Positions 23,247 to 35,774 of a stretch of 64,000 nucleotides of DNA are shown here, one piece after another. The notes under the pieces were generated by a model that saw nothing but the letters and a program-made list of their open reading frames with translations, was not told the origin of the DNA and did no database searches. Positions within the stretch are counted from its first letter, which is position 1, and every line of letters starts with the position of its first letter. Made by a program: the position numbers and the translations under genes. The stretch lies in NCBI GenBank assembly GCA_018398765.1, contig JAHBMJ010001856.1, positions 34,653 through 98,652 on the forward strand, written 5' to 3'. This stretch comes from Chromera velia. Taxonomy: Eukaryota; Sar; Chromeraceae.

Positions 23247-23564
23247 GCATGCATGCGTGGGCCATGTCTATATATATAGTCATGCAAAAACATACGCCTT
23301 ATAAATAGCTATATAGGTGTACGCAGGCACGCAGCAAACTCCCTCTCCGTCAGCTAGAAGAGCAAGGAAGCATCATGTCCCTGCAGCTCGACGCTCCATC
23401 ATTTTGACGACCGACCGTGTCCACACATGTGTGTCATGACTCTCCGTTTAGGTTTTCAGACAGCAGCATTCAAGAGACGCGGACCGGAACTGTAATCCTT
23501 CATACTCCTGGATGCTTCCACCACTGTGCGTACATTGCATAGCAAGGTATCCGATTGAGCTCTC
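23247..23564 (+). promoter_or_regulatory. Probable promoter and 5' leader of the giant receptor gene
   Basis: A TGCATGCATGCG cluster (23247-23258) is followed by TATATATATAG (23271-23281) and TTATAAATAG (23299-23308), roughly 260-300 bp before the chosen ATG. TATA-like sequence plus the GCATGC word just upstream of a long gene is consistent with a core promoter. Sequence-based inference only. Confidence 0.4.
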
Positions 23565-24149
23565 ATGAGAGCCTTGGGTCTGTTCCTCTGTCTTCTTTTC
23601 AGAAGGTCTGAGGCTCTGGGTGTGAGCGCAGTTTCTGCAGGATACGGACATTCACTCCTTGTTGATGAAAATGGTGATGTCTGGTCTACAGGTGAGCTCG
23701 CCCAGACGCATGCAGTCCATCCATGTGCACCCATTCGCGTAGGTTGAGCACAAGGACCCCACATCTCATGCTCTGTGCCTGCAGGGGACGGAGGACAGGG
23801 ACAGCTTGGGCACGGCAATACCGACAGTCTGGACACCTGGACAAAAATCACTTCCCTCTCAAATGTGGCGAAAATTTGTACAGGAGACAACCATAGCGGT
23901 GCCTTGACAACCAGCGGTGATTTGTACATGTGGGGTAAGTGGCTCTCTTCCATTGATTGGTCTGGATGTCTGCTTGAAGATGATTTGTTCGGTCCTGCAG
24001 TATGTTGGCATGCGGGCTGGCGATTCTGTAACAGCACTATGGTGGGCGGTCGATCATGCGCTGGTGCGAATGGAAAGGGACACCAAACTGTCGGACTGTG
24101 CAGACTAACTGAGAGAGTCTGAGACATCTTGCTGACTGTCTATGTACTC

Positions 24150-24184
<35 letters not shown>

Positions 24185-26215
24185 GTCTGTCTGTCTGTCG
24201 GTCTGTCGGTCTGTCGGTCTGTCGGTCTGTCGGTCTGTCGGTCTGTCGGTCTGTCTGTCTGTCTGTCTGTCTGTGTATCTGTCTGTCTGTCTGTGTATCT
24301 GTCTGTCTGTCTGTCTGTCTGTCTGTCGGTCGGTCGGTCTGTCCTTCTGTATGTATGTATGTCTCTTGCTGTAGTGCTTTCTGTCTTTCTGCCTGTCTGA
24401 CTGTCTCCATCTGCATGGTTGACTTGAGCTTCTCATGAGATGCTGCTGCCTTTTTGTCCAGTCGCTCTTGTTCTTCAAAACAGCCTCTACACGGGTAGAC
24501 ACAAATTGAACATGCAACAGTCACATGTGTGTATCATTGTGTATCTACGTCTGGCTACATGTTTCCTGGCGCTCCCTCACGTTTCTGCAAAAGGTTCCAA
24601 AACTTAGCCTCTTTTTGGTATCTCCCTCTGCCTTATCCTGATCGAATGCATTCGGCCAGTCACGTACCCTGCCTCATTTGTTTTAAAACTTCGCCTGTGT
24701 GTCTTTTGTTTGCAGGCAACGGTAACAATGGGCGGCTCGGTACCGGGAATAGTGCGGTCCAGAATACGCCGCAATATATCATGGGCAGTGTGGCTGACCT
24801 TCAATGTGGCATGCGACACACTGTGGTTCTCGACACGTCAGGCGATGTGTATACATTCGGAAGAGGCGCCCAGGGAGCTTTGGGGCATGGCGATTTGAAT
24901 AACCAAAACAGCCCAACAAAGATCTCAGACCTCGACGCCGTCACCATTGTGGGCGTGGCGGCAGGAGAATCCCAAAGCATGGCCTGGACGGACACGGGAG
25001 CTCTGTATGTGTGGGGGTACGAGAGGGACGGCGCATTAGGGAACGGAGTGACAACTCAAACATACGTCACCTCGCCGGAGTTGGCTTCCCTTCCGGTCGG
25101 GGAGGTGGTCGTTGGGGGTGACATGTCAGACCAAGTTGCTGCGGTAGTCACACAAAGTGGCAAGCTGTATGTCACAGGGAGAGGGAACCAAGGGTGAGTG
25201 AGCATTTATTGAGTATTCATTCATTCATTCATTCATTCATTCATTCATTAAATCATTCATTCATTCATTCATTCATAAGATGCAGTTTCTTCATTCTCTC
25301 CCTCCTTCCTTCCTCTCTCCCTTGCTTCGTCAATTCTCTCGTTCATGTATTCACTCATTCATTCTTCCCAATTCTTCTTGTTTTGTACGCTTCGGCCTGT
25401 CCCTTCATCAGCTAGAGGAAAGTTTTACAGAGAATTGTTGTGATGCCAGAGAGGTAAGGTTGTGTCAACTGTCAAATGATGTCTCTCTTCTTCAGTTTGA
25501 CTGCTTTCAATAGTGATGATGCATCTTCAGCACCACTTCATATTTCTTTCCTCAACCGCCTTCTCGCTGCGACATATTTTGCTCGTTCTGATCTAGCATG
25601 GGTGGGTGGGCAGCTACTCGATCACATGTGTGTTTGGGGGTGTCTCTTTCAGCAGAGTCACTTCCAACTCTTTGTTGCAGTCCATCATTCCACTGGCAAG
25701 CTCTCTCTGCGACTGCTGGTGCACATAAACGGGGAAAATATGCCTGTGTATCAGATGCTTCCTTAGAGCATCCCAACAGACGGATCAGACGAAAGACAAG
25801 AAAGTGCCTGTCTGCCCTCTGTTTGCGCGCCTGCAGCCGCACAGGCCTCGGGTCCACGAGCAATGTGGCGACCTGGACAGAGGCCATCTCTTCAGGGGTG
25901 GCTGGGGTCGCGATGGGGACAAGGCACACTTTGGTTTTGATGACTGACGGCACACTGCAATCAACTGGACAAAACAACAATGGGCAGCTGGGCGATGTTT
26001 CGGGGTCAGATCAGACTTCATTTTCCACAGTGACAGGCATATCTGGAATCACGGACATTGCCCAAGTGAGTGCAGGGGAGGGAATGTCACTGGTTGTGTC
26101 TTCTGACGGTCTGGTCGTCTTCGGGGACAACTCAAATGGACAATTGGGAGTCGGATCAACAACCACATCGGATTGCCTCGAGACAGTCTCTGGTCAGTCA
26201 GTCCCTTCTCTCTCT

Positions 26216-26258
<43 letters not shown>

Positions 26259-26259
26259 A

Positions 26260-26293
<34 letters not shown>

Positions 26294-26309
26294 GTGCGTG
26301 TATATATAC

Positions 26310-26346
<37 letters not shown>

Positions 26347-26348
26347 CT

Positions 26349-26385
<37 letters not shown>

Positions 26386-29300
26386 GTGTGTGTGTTTGTT
26401 TGCGTGTGTGTTTGTTTGCGTGTGTGTTTGTTTGCGTGTGTGTTTGTGCGTGTGTGTGTGTGTGTGTATGTGTGTGTTTGTTTGCGTGTGTGTGTGTGTG
26501 TGTGTGTTTCTTTTTCTCCCCCTCCGTTGCTCATTCTCTTGTTCTCCCCTTCTGGTCTTTCTCCACGATGCGGCACCTTCACTGTGTGGTCAAGTCTTCT
26601 CACTGAAACTTTCGATCACTCTTAATTGCTTTGACATTGGTTCATCGACGCTAGCTGTGTCTCTCCCTGCTTTCCCTCTCTTATTCTTTGTATTTTCTTG
26701 TCTTTTCTGATTGATCTTTGAGACCTCTCATGTGAAGCGTCCTTCCTTCATGCTGCCTTCCCCCATCCTTGTTTCAGGGTTCAGTACGGGCACGCTCACT
26801 CTCTGCGATATGGGAGGTCACGGGTGTGACGCCAACGCAGCTTGTGCAGACGCGGGATCGTGCACCGTCACTTGTACCTGTAACTCGGGGTATCTGGGGG
26901 ACGGTACCACATGCGGTGAGTGAGTGACCTAGCTCGGTGTCCTTCGTCTTCTATCGTTCGCTGCAAGAGTCCGCTCACGTACGCGGCTCTCATTTCTGCT
27001 GATCAAATCCACATCCCCCCCTCTGGACGCCCTTATCAAAGGACACCTTCTTTCCTTCTGCGCTTTGACGTACACTAGCTGGGCCAAAGAGGATTAATTA
27101 AAAGGGAAAGAGTGTACCTCTCCATTTATTATCACTCGTACTTCGCGAAGTATACAGAAAAAGGGCGTACTCACTCCCTGCTGCTGCTGCTGCTCTGCTT
27201 TTCGACTCTCTCTTCTAAACCGGAGTATCAACCAACCGAACACGCGAACCGCTGCAACATCGGGCAGCCTCACCCTAAGTCAACTTCCAAATCCTTCGAC
27301 TGACGCAAAAGCATTTTTCCACATGCACCTCGATTTTTGCCCCTGCTTGTCCTCCTTTACATACAGCGCTTCCCTGTGGGGCAAATGAGTACGTGAGCTC
27401 AAACGCCTGCACTGCTTGCCCTGCTGGGACAACAAACGCTGCGGGTGACGACCCGACGGGAACCGACACCACTTGTGACGGTCAGCAAGCAGGAGAGACC
27501 TATTCGCCTTTTCTCTTCACTTGTGTACACGTGAAAATGTGGAAAGGTGCATGCAGCCGGTGAAATTGGGGGAGAGAAAGCTCATGATGTCGTGTAAATG
27601 AAATGCAGTCAGCAAACAAGTCACTAGAGGCTGTGGACCAGTCACCATTTTGCACCTATGCATGAACCAAGCCGGCAAAATGGAGCATGCTCCCGGGCCC
27701 TCGCATGATCTGCTCAGCTCTGCCTCTCACAAACACATTACATGGCTCTTTTTCTCCCATGCCCTGCCCTGCAGCGACACTGTGCGGGGCGAATGAGTAC
27801 GTGAGCTCGAACGTCTGTACTGCTTGCCCTGCGGGGACAACGAACGCCGCAAATGACGATGCCTCCGGAAGTGACACAACGTGCGATGGTCAGCCGATCC
27901 TCCTTCCATGCTATCGTAGTGCGCATAAATTACCGACGGCGATTTTGCTTCACTGCTTCAGTTGCTTCTCGCATTGCCATCACATACGCAGAGAATGGCA
28001 CGGAGGCACTTTCACTGGCAGAGTGCTCAAGAGTCAGACGCAAGTCGTTTCTTCGTGCCTTGTCGCCCTCCCTTCCCTGCAGCCACTCTGTGCGGGGCAA
28101 ATGAGTACGTGAGCTCGAACGTCTGCACTGCGTGTGCTGCGGGGACAGAGAACGCCGCAAATGACGACGCCTCCGGAAGTGACACGACGTGCGATGGTCA
28201 GTAAGCGGCCGATACATGTTCGCATTTCTTCTGCAATGATTGGCCGAGAATTTTGCCCCTGCCTTGCGTCAAAGGTTCTCCAACTGGACTCATTCCCTTT
28301 CGAACGCTACTCTGCTCTGCTTTGATCTGCCCTGCAGCGACACTGTGCGGAGCGAATGAGTATGTGAGCTCAAATGTCTGCACAGCGTGTCCGGCGGGAA
28401 CAACGAATGCCGCCAACGACGACGCCTCAGGAAGTGATACAACGTGCGACGGTCAGTAAGCAAACGACAGATCTTTGCCTTTCTTCTGCAATGAATAGAC
28501 TCCACTGCTTTTTCTTGGCCCGTATCAGAAGTGGTCTATGTATTCTTTCTCCAGTCGGAAGGTGCAGAAGGCATGGCAATTCTCTATTGATCAGCCTATG
28601 TGCCCATTGTGCACTCATGCACCCAGCCAGGATTGAGTATTCAGATGCAGATGCATGCATTTGCGCTGTGCAGAGCCACCGTTGCTTATATCCCTATTCG
28701 ACTCATTCCCTTTCGAACGCTACTCTGCTCTGCTTTGATCTGTCCTGCAGCGACACTATGCGGGGCGAATGAGTACGTGAGCTCGAACGTCTGCACTGCG
28801 TGTCCGGCAGGGACAACGAACGCAGCGAATGACGACGCCTCAGGAGGCGACACAACGTGCGATGGTCAGCCGCTCATCTCTGTGTGCGCTGTTGGTGCGC
28901 TGAAAGATCAATGGTGTCGCATTTTGCTTCTTCTGCTCCAGGCATTGCGGTCTAAAGAGTGTCGCGGCACTCTCTCCGTGGGTTATGCAGAGTGGTGTCA
29001 CTGGGAAAGCTCTCCGCAGCTAGCTTCAGACAGCTAGTTACACATGGGTCTTCTCGAACCCTTAAACTTACTCAGAATTAATGAGGCACGACTCTTTTCT
29101 TTCTGCCTTCCTTTCGCTGCAGCCACTCTGTGCGGAGCGAATGAGTATGTGAGCTCAAATATCTGCACAGCCTGTCCGGCGGGAACAACGAACGCAGCGA
29201 ATGACGACGCCTCCGGAAGTGACACGGCATGCGATCGTCAGTAAGCTCCTGATGGGTTTGTCCCTTTCTTCTCAAATGATGAGACCACACTTTTGTTGCT

Positions 29301-32300
29301 GGCTTCTGTCACGAGATCTCTACAATTTCTTTCCATTGACTGTGGAAAGGTGTAAAAGGACATAAAAAACCGCTGATTGTCAGCCTATGTGCCCATTCTG
29401 CACTCATGCACCTTCCAACATTCAGCATCCTGGTGTGTCCACGACTTCACATGCATGCATGTACGCTGTACGGAATTACCGCGCTTTTGGCAACAGTAGT
29501 ATCAAACTCTCCCCGTTTCGCACGTTCGATCCCCTCCTTTGCCCTGCCCTGCCCTGCCCTGCAGCGACACTGTGCGGGGCGAATGAGTACGTGAGCTCGA
29601 ACGTCTGCGCTGCGTGTGCTGCGGGGACAACGAACGCAGCCAACGACGATGCCTCCGGAAGTGACACAACGTGCGATGGTCAGCCGACCCTCCTTTCATG
29701 CTATGGTAGTGCGCATAAATTACCGATGGCGATTTTGCTTCACTGCTTCACTTGCTTCTCGCATTGCCATCACATACGCAGAGAATGGCACGGAGGCACT
29801 TTCACTGGCAGAGTGCTCAAGAGTCAGACGCAAGTCGTTTCTTCGTGCCTTGTCGCCCTCCCTTCCCTGCAGCCACTCTGTGCGGGGCAAATGAGTACGT
29901 GAGCTCGAACGTCTGCACTGCGTGTGCTGCGGGGACAGAGAACGCCGCAAATGACGACGCCTCCGGAAGTGACACGACGTGCGATGGTTAGCGGGGATCA
30001 ATAGGGAGAGATCGAAACTTTTCAGTATTTTTGAAGGTTTCCTCGAGTTCGCATCTCTGCTCTGGCCGTTGCGTGGAAAGCCTGGCTGGGTTTGAATGGG
30101 TCCTTCGATTACCTGATATCCTTCCTGTGTGGGAGTAACGAGTCTTCTGTCGATATCATTCAACGAGCACTTGGAATTACCGATTTGTTTCTTTGGCAGC
30201 TGCTATCACTCAAGTAATCGAGTTCGTGGCTTCACACAGACTATGCAGATATTTGTCCCGACCGACCGAGTTGTGCGTGCGTGCAGACGTTCTGGAATGC
30301 TCCTTGGGAACCCACAATTGCCACGGGAATGCAACTTGCTCGGAGACCTACAGCTCCTTCACCTGTGCGTGCAATGACGGATGGACAGGAGACGGCATAT
30401 GGTGCACGAGTCAGTGTCGAATTTTTTGTGCCCAGTCTGGTTGAAGCAGGTGCACCTACCCACCTCTCTGAGTTCACTTAATTGCTGCGGGCGGCAGATT
30501 GCTAGAACCCTCTCTGACCACGTTTGCTTGGCAGATTGCTTGGCCGCGTTTGCAGGAAGCCTCTTTTTGCGACCCTCTGCGTTGCTCCCGTCTGCCTGCC
30601 TGCCTGCCTGCCTGCCTGCCCGTCTGCCGTCTCTAAGAAGTTGAAAGAAGAAGACAGCCGCTCCTTTCTTCCTGCCGATGATATGCTGACTTCTATATAG
30701 TTGCTTGCTTGCAGACGTGAACGAGTGCTCTGGAGTCACTCACAACTGCGACGGGAACGCAACATGCTCAGAAAACATCGGGAGCTTTGTGTGTGCGTGC
30801 AATTTAGGCTTTCAGGACAACAGCGCCGGCACAGACGGCACGAGCTGTGCAGGTGATTTTCTCAGAGACAGGCCAGCTCCCCTTTTAAAACCGTCCCTCT
30901 CGTTACATTTGTCTTTCTGTAATTCAGCCAGAGGTTTCTTTCAGAATCCAATGTACAAAGCATCTGAAGAGAGGAGACAGCTGGGGGGGGAATAGCAGAC
31001 CTGGAGTGCCACTTTAAACCAACGCATTGATCCGTGAAGATGCACAGAGGCTTCGACAGGCCTTCCATTTTTGAGTGTCCTCTGCGGTGGTGTCGCGGTG
31101 CTTGTGCAATCCGATGCGTTCATTATCCGTGCAGAAATCGACGAGTGCAGCACCACCGCCCACACCTGTGATTACGGAGCGACGTGTACAAATTCTGTCG
31201 GCTCCTTCTCCTGCGCGTGTGACAAGTCTCCCGGTCTTCGCTCTCTGGACAACGCCAACGACACTCTGTGCATCGGTCCGTCCGTCGCTGTCGAGGGCCG
31301 GGGCGCGATTTCATTCTTCTCCTTTACCTTCCTCTCCTTTCCTTTCCTTGCATTGACAGGGAATGAAAAAAAGGAGAGACAAAGAACAGACATAGCATTG
31401 ATCCTGAAATATTCCACAAAAGACGAAAACAAAAAAACAGTTTCTCTTGGTAGTGCATGCAAATGCAGCTTTCTGTTGTTTTTGGTGGTGCCTCTCTCTG
31501 CGTGAAAAGAGTGGATGGATGCATGAATGCAGATAGATATGCATGTGCTCATTTTGACGGTATGGACCGCTGAGGATACGTAGATTGATGCTGAAGGACG
31601 AAAATTGAAATATGAGCAAAAACAAACACACACTGTAGAAGCGCTAATTCATTTGCGTGAATATTAATTGTGCGTTCAGGGTGCATCGATCACGGAAGGT
31701 ATTTGAGTCACGGGACCCCAGACGTGGAACTGAACTCCATTGCTACAGTGGAGCTCTGTCAGGCCGAGTGTGAAGAAGACACGACCTGCACGTTCTTCTC
31801 CTACTGGAGCGCCAACTGGGGCACTGCAGGGCATGCAGCTCGAGAGAGGTGCTATTTGTATCGGACCTCGGGGGCGGGTGACTCTGAATACTCGTCGGAC
31901 AGATGGAACGCGATGGCTGGTCCCAAATTCTGCGGTCAGTGGAAATGCCTCGTGGCTCCACACACTGCCGAATGGAATTTATCAATGAACATATCAATGA
32001 ACAAAATGTGTGTTGTGCTTGTCGGGTTTGCCACTTTCGCTCTGATTGGGTTGTTGCAATGTCTTGTCAGCGGAGAGTGCCTAACGCATGCGAAAGAACA
32101 AAAACAAAAAAGCACAAGTGTGTGCAGAACAAGAAATACAATTACATGTATTGTGCAGACTGTTACGACGTGGGGGTTCGCATCAGCGGCAACGTGATCA
32201 GCTCTGCTTCGACTGACACGGCGGTTGAGTGCAACTGGAACTGCCACAACGACGCCAGCTGTCTGTTCTTCTCATGGGAGAAGACAACCACCACCTGCGA

Positions 32301-32710
32301 CCTGCACTCAGCCAATGACACAGCGGTCTCAGAGCATGACATCGTCTCAGGACCAAAAGATTGCAGTCAGTTGGTTAGTCTGCGTGTCGCCTAGATGCAT
32401 GGTGACTCCAGGCTTGCATGCAGCTTTGTCCCTGACTATCTCTCACTTGGTTTCGCTGTTCTCCATTCTGCAAGGCACAAAGCAAAATGAAAATGAGCAA
32501 TGTCTCCCCACAGCAATGACAGACAGGAACAGCTAGAATTCTTTAAGTTCTTGCGTCAGTGTTTCTGCTGTGCGTAGATCTCTTCTCTCTCTCTCTCTGT
32601 TTCTCCCTCTCCCCTCCTCTGCCCCTCTCCCTCTGTCTATCTATGTGTGTGTGTGTGTCCGTGCGTATATACGTGTGGTGTGTGTATGCGTGTATACATG
32701 TTGTGTGTGT

Positions 32711-32773
<63 letters not shown>

Positions 32774-35658
32774 CGTGTACACATGTTGTGTGCGTGTGTT
32801 TCCCTGCCTCTCTGCAGATCGAGACGAGTGCACACTGGGGACTCACAACTGTGACGGGAACGCGACGTGCTCCGATGAGGTCCACTCTTTCACCTGTGCC
32901 TGCAACGACGGCTTCTCTGGTGCAGATGGAACGTCCTGCTCTGGTCAGGGGATCTGCTCTGTCATTCCTTGTCGTGTCTTTCTTCTCCTTCATCCTCTCT
33001 TGTCTGGCTTTCTTTTCATTTTGTTCCAGCTGGAAGTGCATCAGTAAATCCAGTCATGAGCAAGATGACACTGTGAGTAACCGTCGTGGATGTCATTTGG
33101 TTTGCTCTCGAGTTTGTCTTTTCTTCAACCGCCTTGGATTGTTCTTTTGCTTTCAGGAATGGCTCCCAGGCAGACCCTCAAAGCGCCTTCCATCCATCCC
33201 GTCGTCTCCTTTGAATTCAGATTATCTCTCTTCTTCTGTGAACACGTGTGTGTATGTATGTGTGTGTGTGTGTGTGTGTGCGTGCAGATGTGGACGAGTG
33301 CACACTGAACACTCACGACTGCTCCTATGGGGCCGTTTGCACGAACACCAACGGGTCTTTCTCCTGCGAGTGCGAGGCCAACTTCCGGGACGTCGGCACA
33401 CCCAACGGGACCATGTGCATAGGTCAGCTTGTGTAGGTTGAATTATGTGGTTGAAGCAGCTGATTCAAAGATTCCTTTGAGACCACGCGCCTGTGTTGAA
33501 CAGTGCATGTGACCATCTGTCTGTGTGCAGGTTGTTGGGACCCCGCTGTGGTTGTGGACCCATGGGACGGTCCGATCGTTCAGACCACTGGGGTTGCGTC
33601 CCCTGACTTGTGCCAGTCAGAGTGTATGACGAACCCCAACTGTTTCTTCTTCACCCACTGGGAGGGCGTCAGTGGGGGCTTGTGCAACCTGCAGAGGAAT
33701 CACACGGAGAATGAACGGTACACAGGGACGGACAAATGGATAGCCGTCAGCGGACCTAAATTTTGTGGTGAGTGGGCCGTTCTCGTCATAGATCAAGGCA
33801 GGCAAATTTAGAGTGTTCGCACTTGCGTCATGAGGAGCCGAGGACCTATGTCTCTTTCTGTTCTGGAAACTCAAGCATACGCATTATGTGGACAAGTTAC
33901 GCAACTGTCGTCCGGAGATCTCACTTGGTTCATATGATTGTTGAATGGCCTTCTGTATTCTTATTCAATGCGTGGGTGCAGAATGCTACACGGTCGGACA
34001 GACGCTGACGGGCGACATCGTGAACACCTTCTCGTCGATGATGACAGCCATCAAGTGCCAGTACCACTGCTTCGAGGACTCCAGCTGCAACTTCTTCGCC
34101 TTCCAGCACGCAAACGGGGAGTGCACTCTTCACAGCACCAACACAACTGCCACCTCCAACACAACGAGCGTGACGGGCCCCCGAGAATGCTGTCAGTCTG
34201 CCCAAGCATTCGACTTCGCTCCTGTCTTCTCCTCATTACTTCTGCCCTTCAAAGAGTGTGTACACAGTATCTCATTGCCATTGTCTCCACATAACACAAA
34301 ATTGCCTTTCAGCTTATGGCTTTCCTACGCCACTTCAGCAGGATGAGCGCCTCTGTCTTACTGGCTAGATGGACAGCCTCTGTCTTTTTCGGTCGTCTGC
34401 GGAAACTGTAGAAGGAAGCGTCCGGAAAGTTCAATTTGAAGTGTCTGGAAAAAACGAAAAAGTAAAAGACTCAGAAGAGATTTGATACGGCAACCTCCAT
34501 ACGTCGTTTCCCTCTCGCGACTGACTGCAGTACTCGACGAGTGTGGGAAGGGACTTCACGACTGCCATGCACAAGCCTCTTGCAACAACACAGTCGGGTC
34601 CTTCACTTGTTCTTGTAACGTGGGCTGGACAGGAGACGGAGTCTCGTGCAGCGGTGCGTGCGTCAGACGGGGGGGAATGGTGGTTCCTGGAGAAATGAAA
34701 GAAGTGTACTTCGACTGTGTCGGCAAGAGGGAGAGGGCTTACCGGGATTGTACTTCTCAGCTTCCTTTGTATTTTTCAATTCTTGGTCTGCTGGCTCAGA
34801 ACCTGCCGACGACTCACTTCAATGACAGACAGACCTCATCATCTCCATGACATACTGCCCGCAATGCTGTCTGTTGCATCCATCCGTTTTTTCCTCCTCT
34901 TCTGCCCTTTCTTCTTCTCCGCTCCCCTTGTTCACGAATGCAAGGAAGGACCTGAATGGATGGATGGATGCAGATTACGACGAGTGCACAGACGTGTCCT
35001 ACCCACACGACTGCGATGCCGTGGCGACTTGCACGAACACCGACGGGAGCTTCGTCTGCAGCTGTCCCTCCACAGGGTGGTATGACGTCGGCAGCTTCAA
35101 CGGCACCAACTGCACCAGTCAGTCAGTCAGTCGGGAAGTCGCACGGAAGGAGTCCGTTTAGCAGGTGGTTCAGTCCGATGTCACACGGGATGTGCTCCTA
35201 TGCCTCCAAGAAGCCTCTAAGACACCAAAGAGGTCTTGCAGGGTTTTTTTCTTGGTTTTCTCTGCTTTTAGCTCTAATAGAAGAAGAGTGATTGGTGAAC
35301 ATGTTTCTTCTCAAGTTTCTCTTCCTTCTTCTCGTGTCGATCTGTTTGCACATGCAGACATCAATGAGTGCACCGAAACGAACGCGCTCTTCTCCAACGA
35401 CTGCCACCAGTTCGCAGACTGCACAGACACCAACGGATCCTTCACCTGCGCTTGCCGACTGGGATTCGTTGAATTCGCAGCGGTCAACGGCACCAACTGC
35501 ACCGGTAAGCATCAGGGAAGGACTCTCTTTGCGTGTGGTTACTTGTTGTGGGACGTGGCTGTTCTTTGCTAGACCCTCCATCCCAGAGGGGCATCTGTGA
35601 GATGAAAGGTCGTTCACGCACCTCTGCTGTCGAACATTGATCTTTCCACCCCTTCCTA

Positions 35659-35691
<33 letters not shown>

Positions 35692-35715
35692 GTCTGTCTG
35701 TCTGTCTGTCTGTCT

Positions 35716-35774
<59 letters not shown>

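Larger units (their letters stand above)
23565..26192 (+). other. Giant gene: signal peptide and seven-bladed RCC1 propeller (exons 1-4)
   Basis: Exons 23565-23691, 23785-23934, 24716-25193, 25837-26192. After [19 protein letters not shown] come seven RCC1-type repeats, each a G-x-x-H/S-(hydrophobic)4 strand, a T/S-G-x-(V/L)-(Y/W)-x-(T/W/F)-G turn and [21 protein letters not shown] with [105 protein letters not shown]. Seven is the number for a closed propeller. RCC1 propellers are usually intracellular (Ran exchange), so an extracellular one behind a signal peptide is notable. Confidence 0.8.
26778..29986 (+). other. Giant gene: one EGF exon and eight 114-bp GCC2/GCC3 exons
   Basis: The EGF-like exon 26778-26915 ([14 protein letters not shown], ending [10 protein letters not shown]) is followed by eight exons of exactly 114 bp (38 codons): 27367-27480, 27775-27888, 28083-28196, 28338-28451, 28751-28864, 29123-29236, 29565-29678, 29873-29986. 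Each encodes [23 protein letters not shown] followed by [12 protein letters not shown] with small changes, the ephrin-receptor-like/TNFR-like GCC2-GCC3 pattern. All are phase 1-1. The sixth ends with C rather than G before the intron, changing the junction codon. Confidence 0.85.

Noticed and set aside
28083-29986. CRISPR-like regular repeats (eight 114-bp units)
   Set aside because: They are coding GCC2/GCC3 exons with splice sites at variable spacing in a eukaryotic gene.
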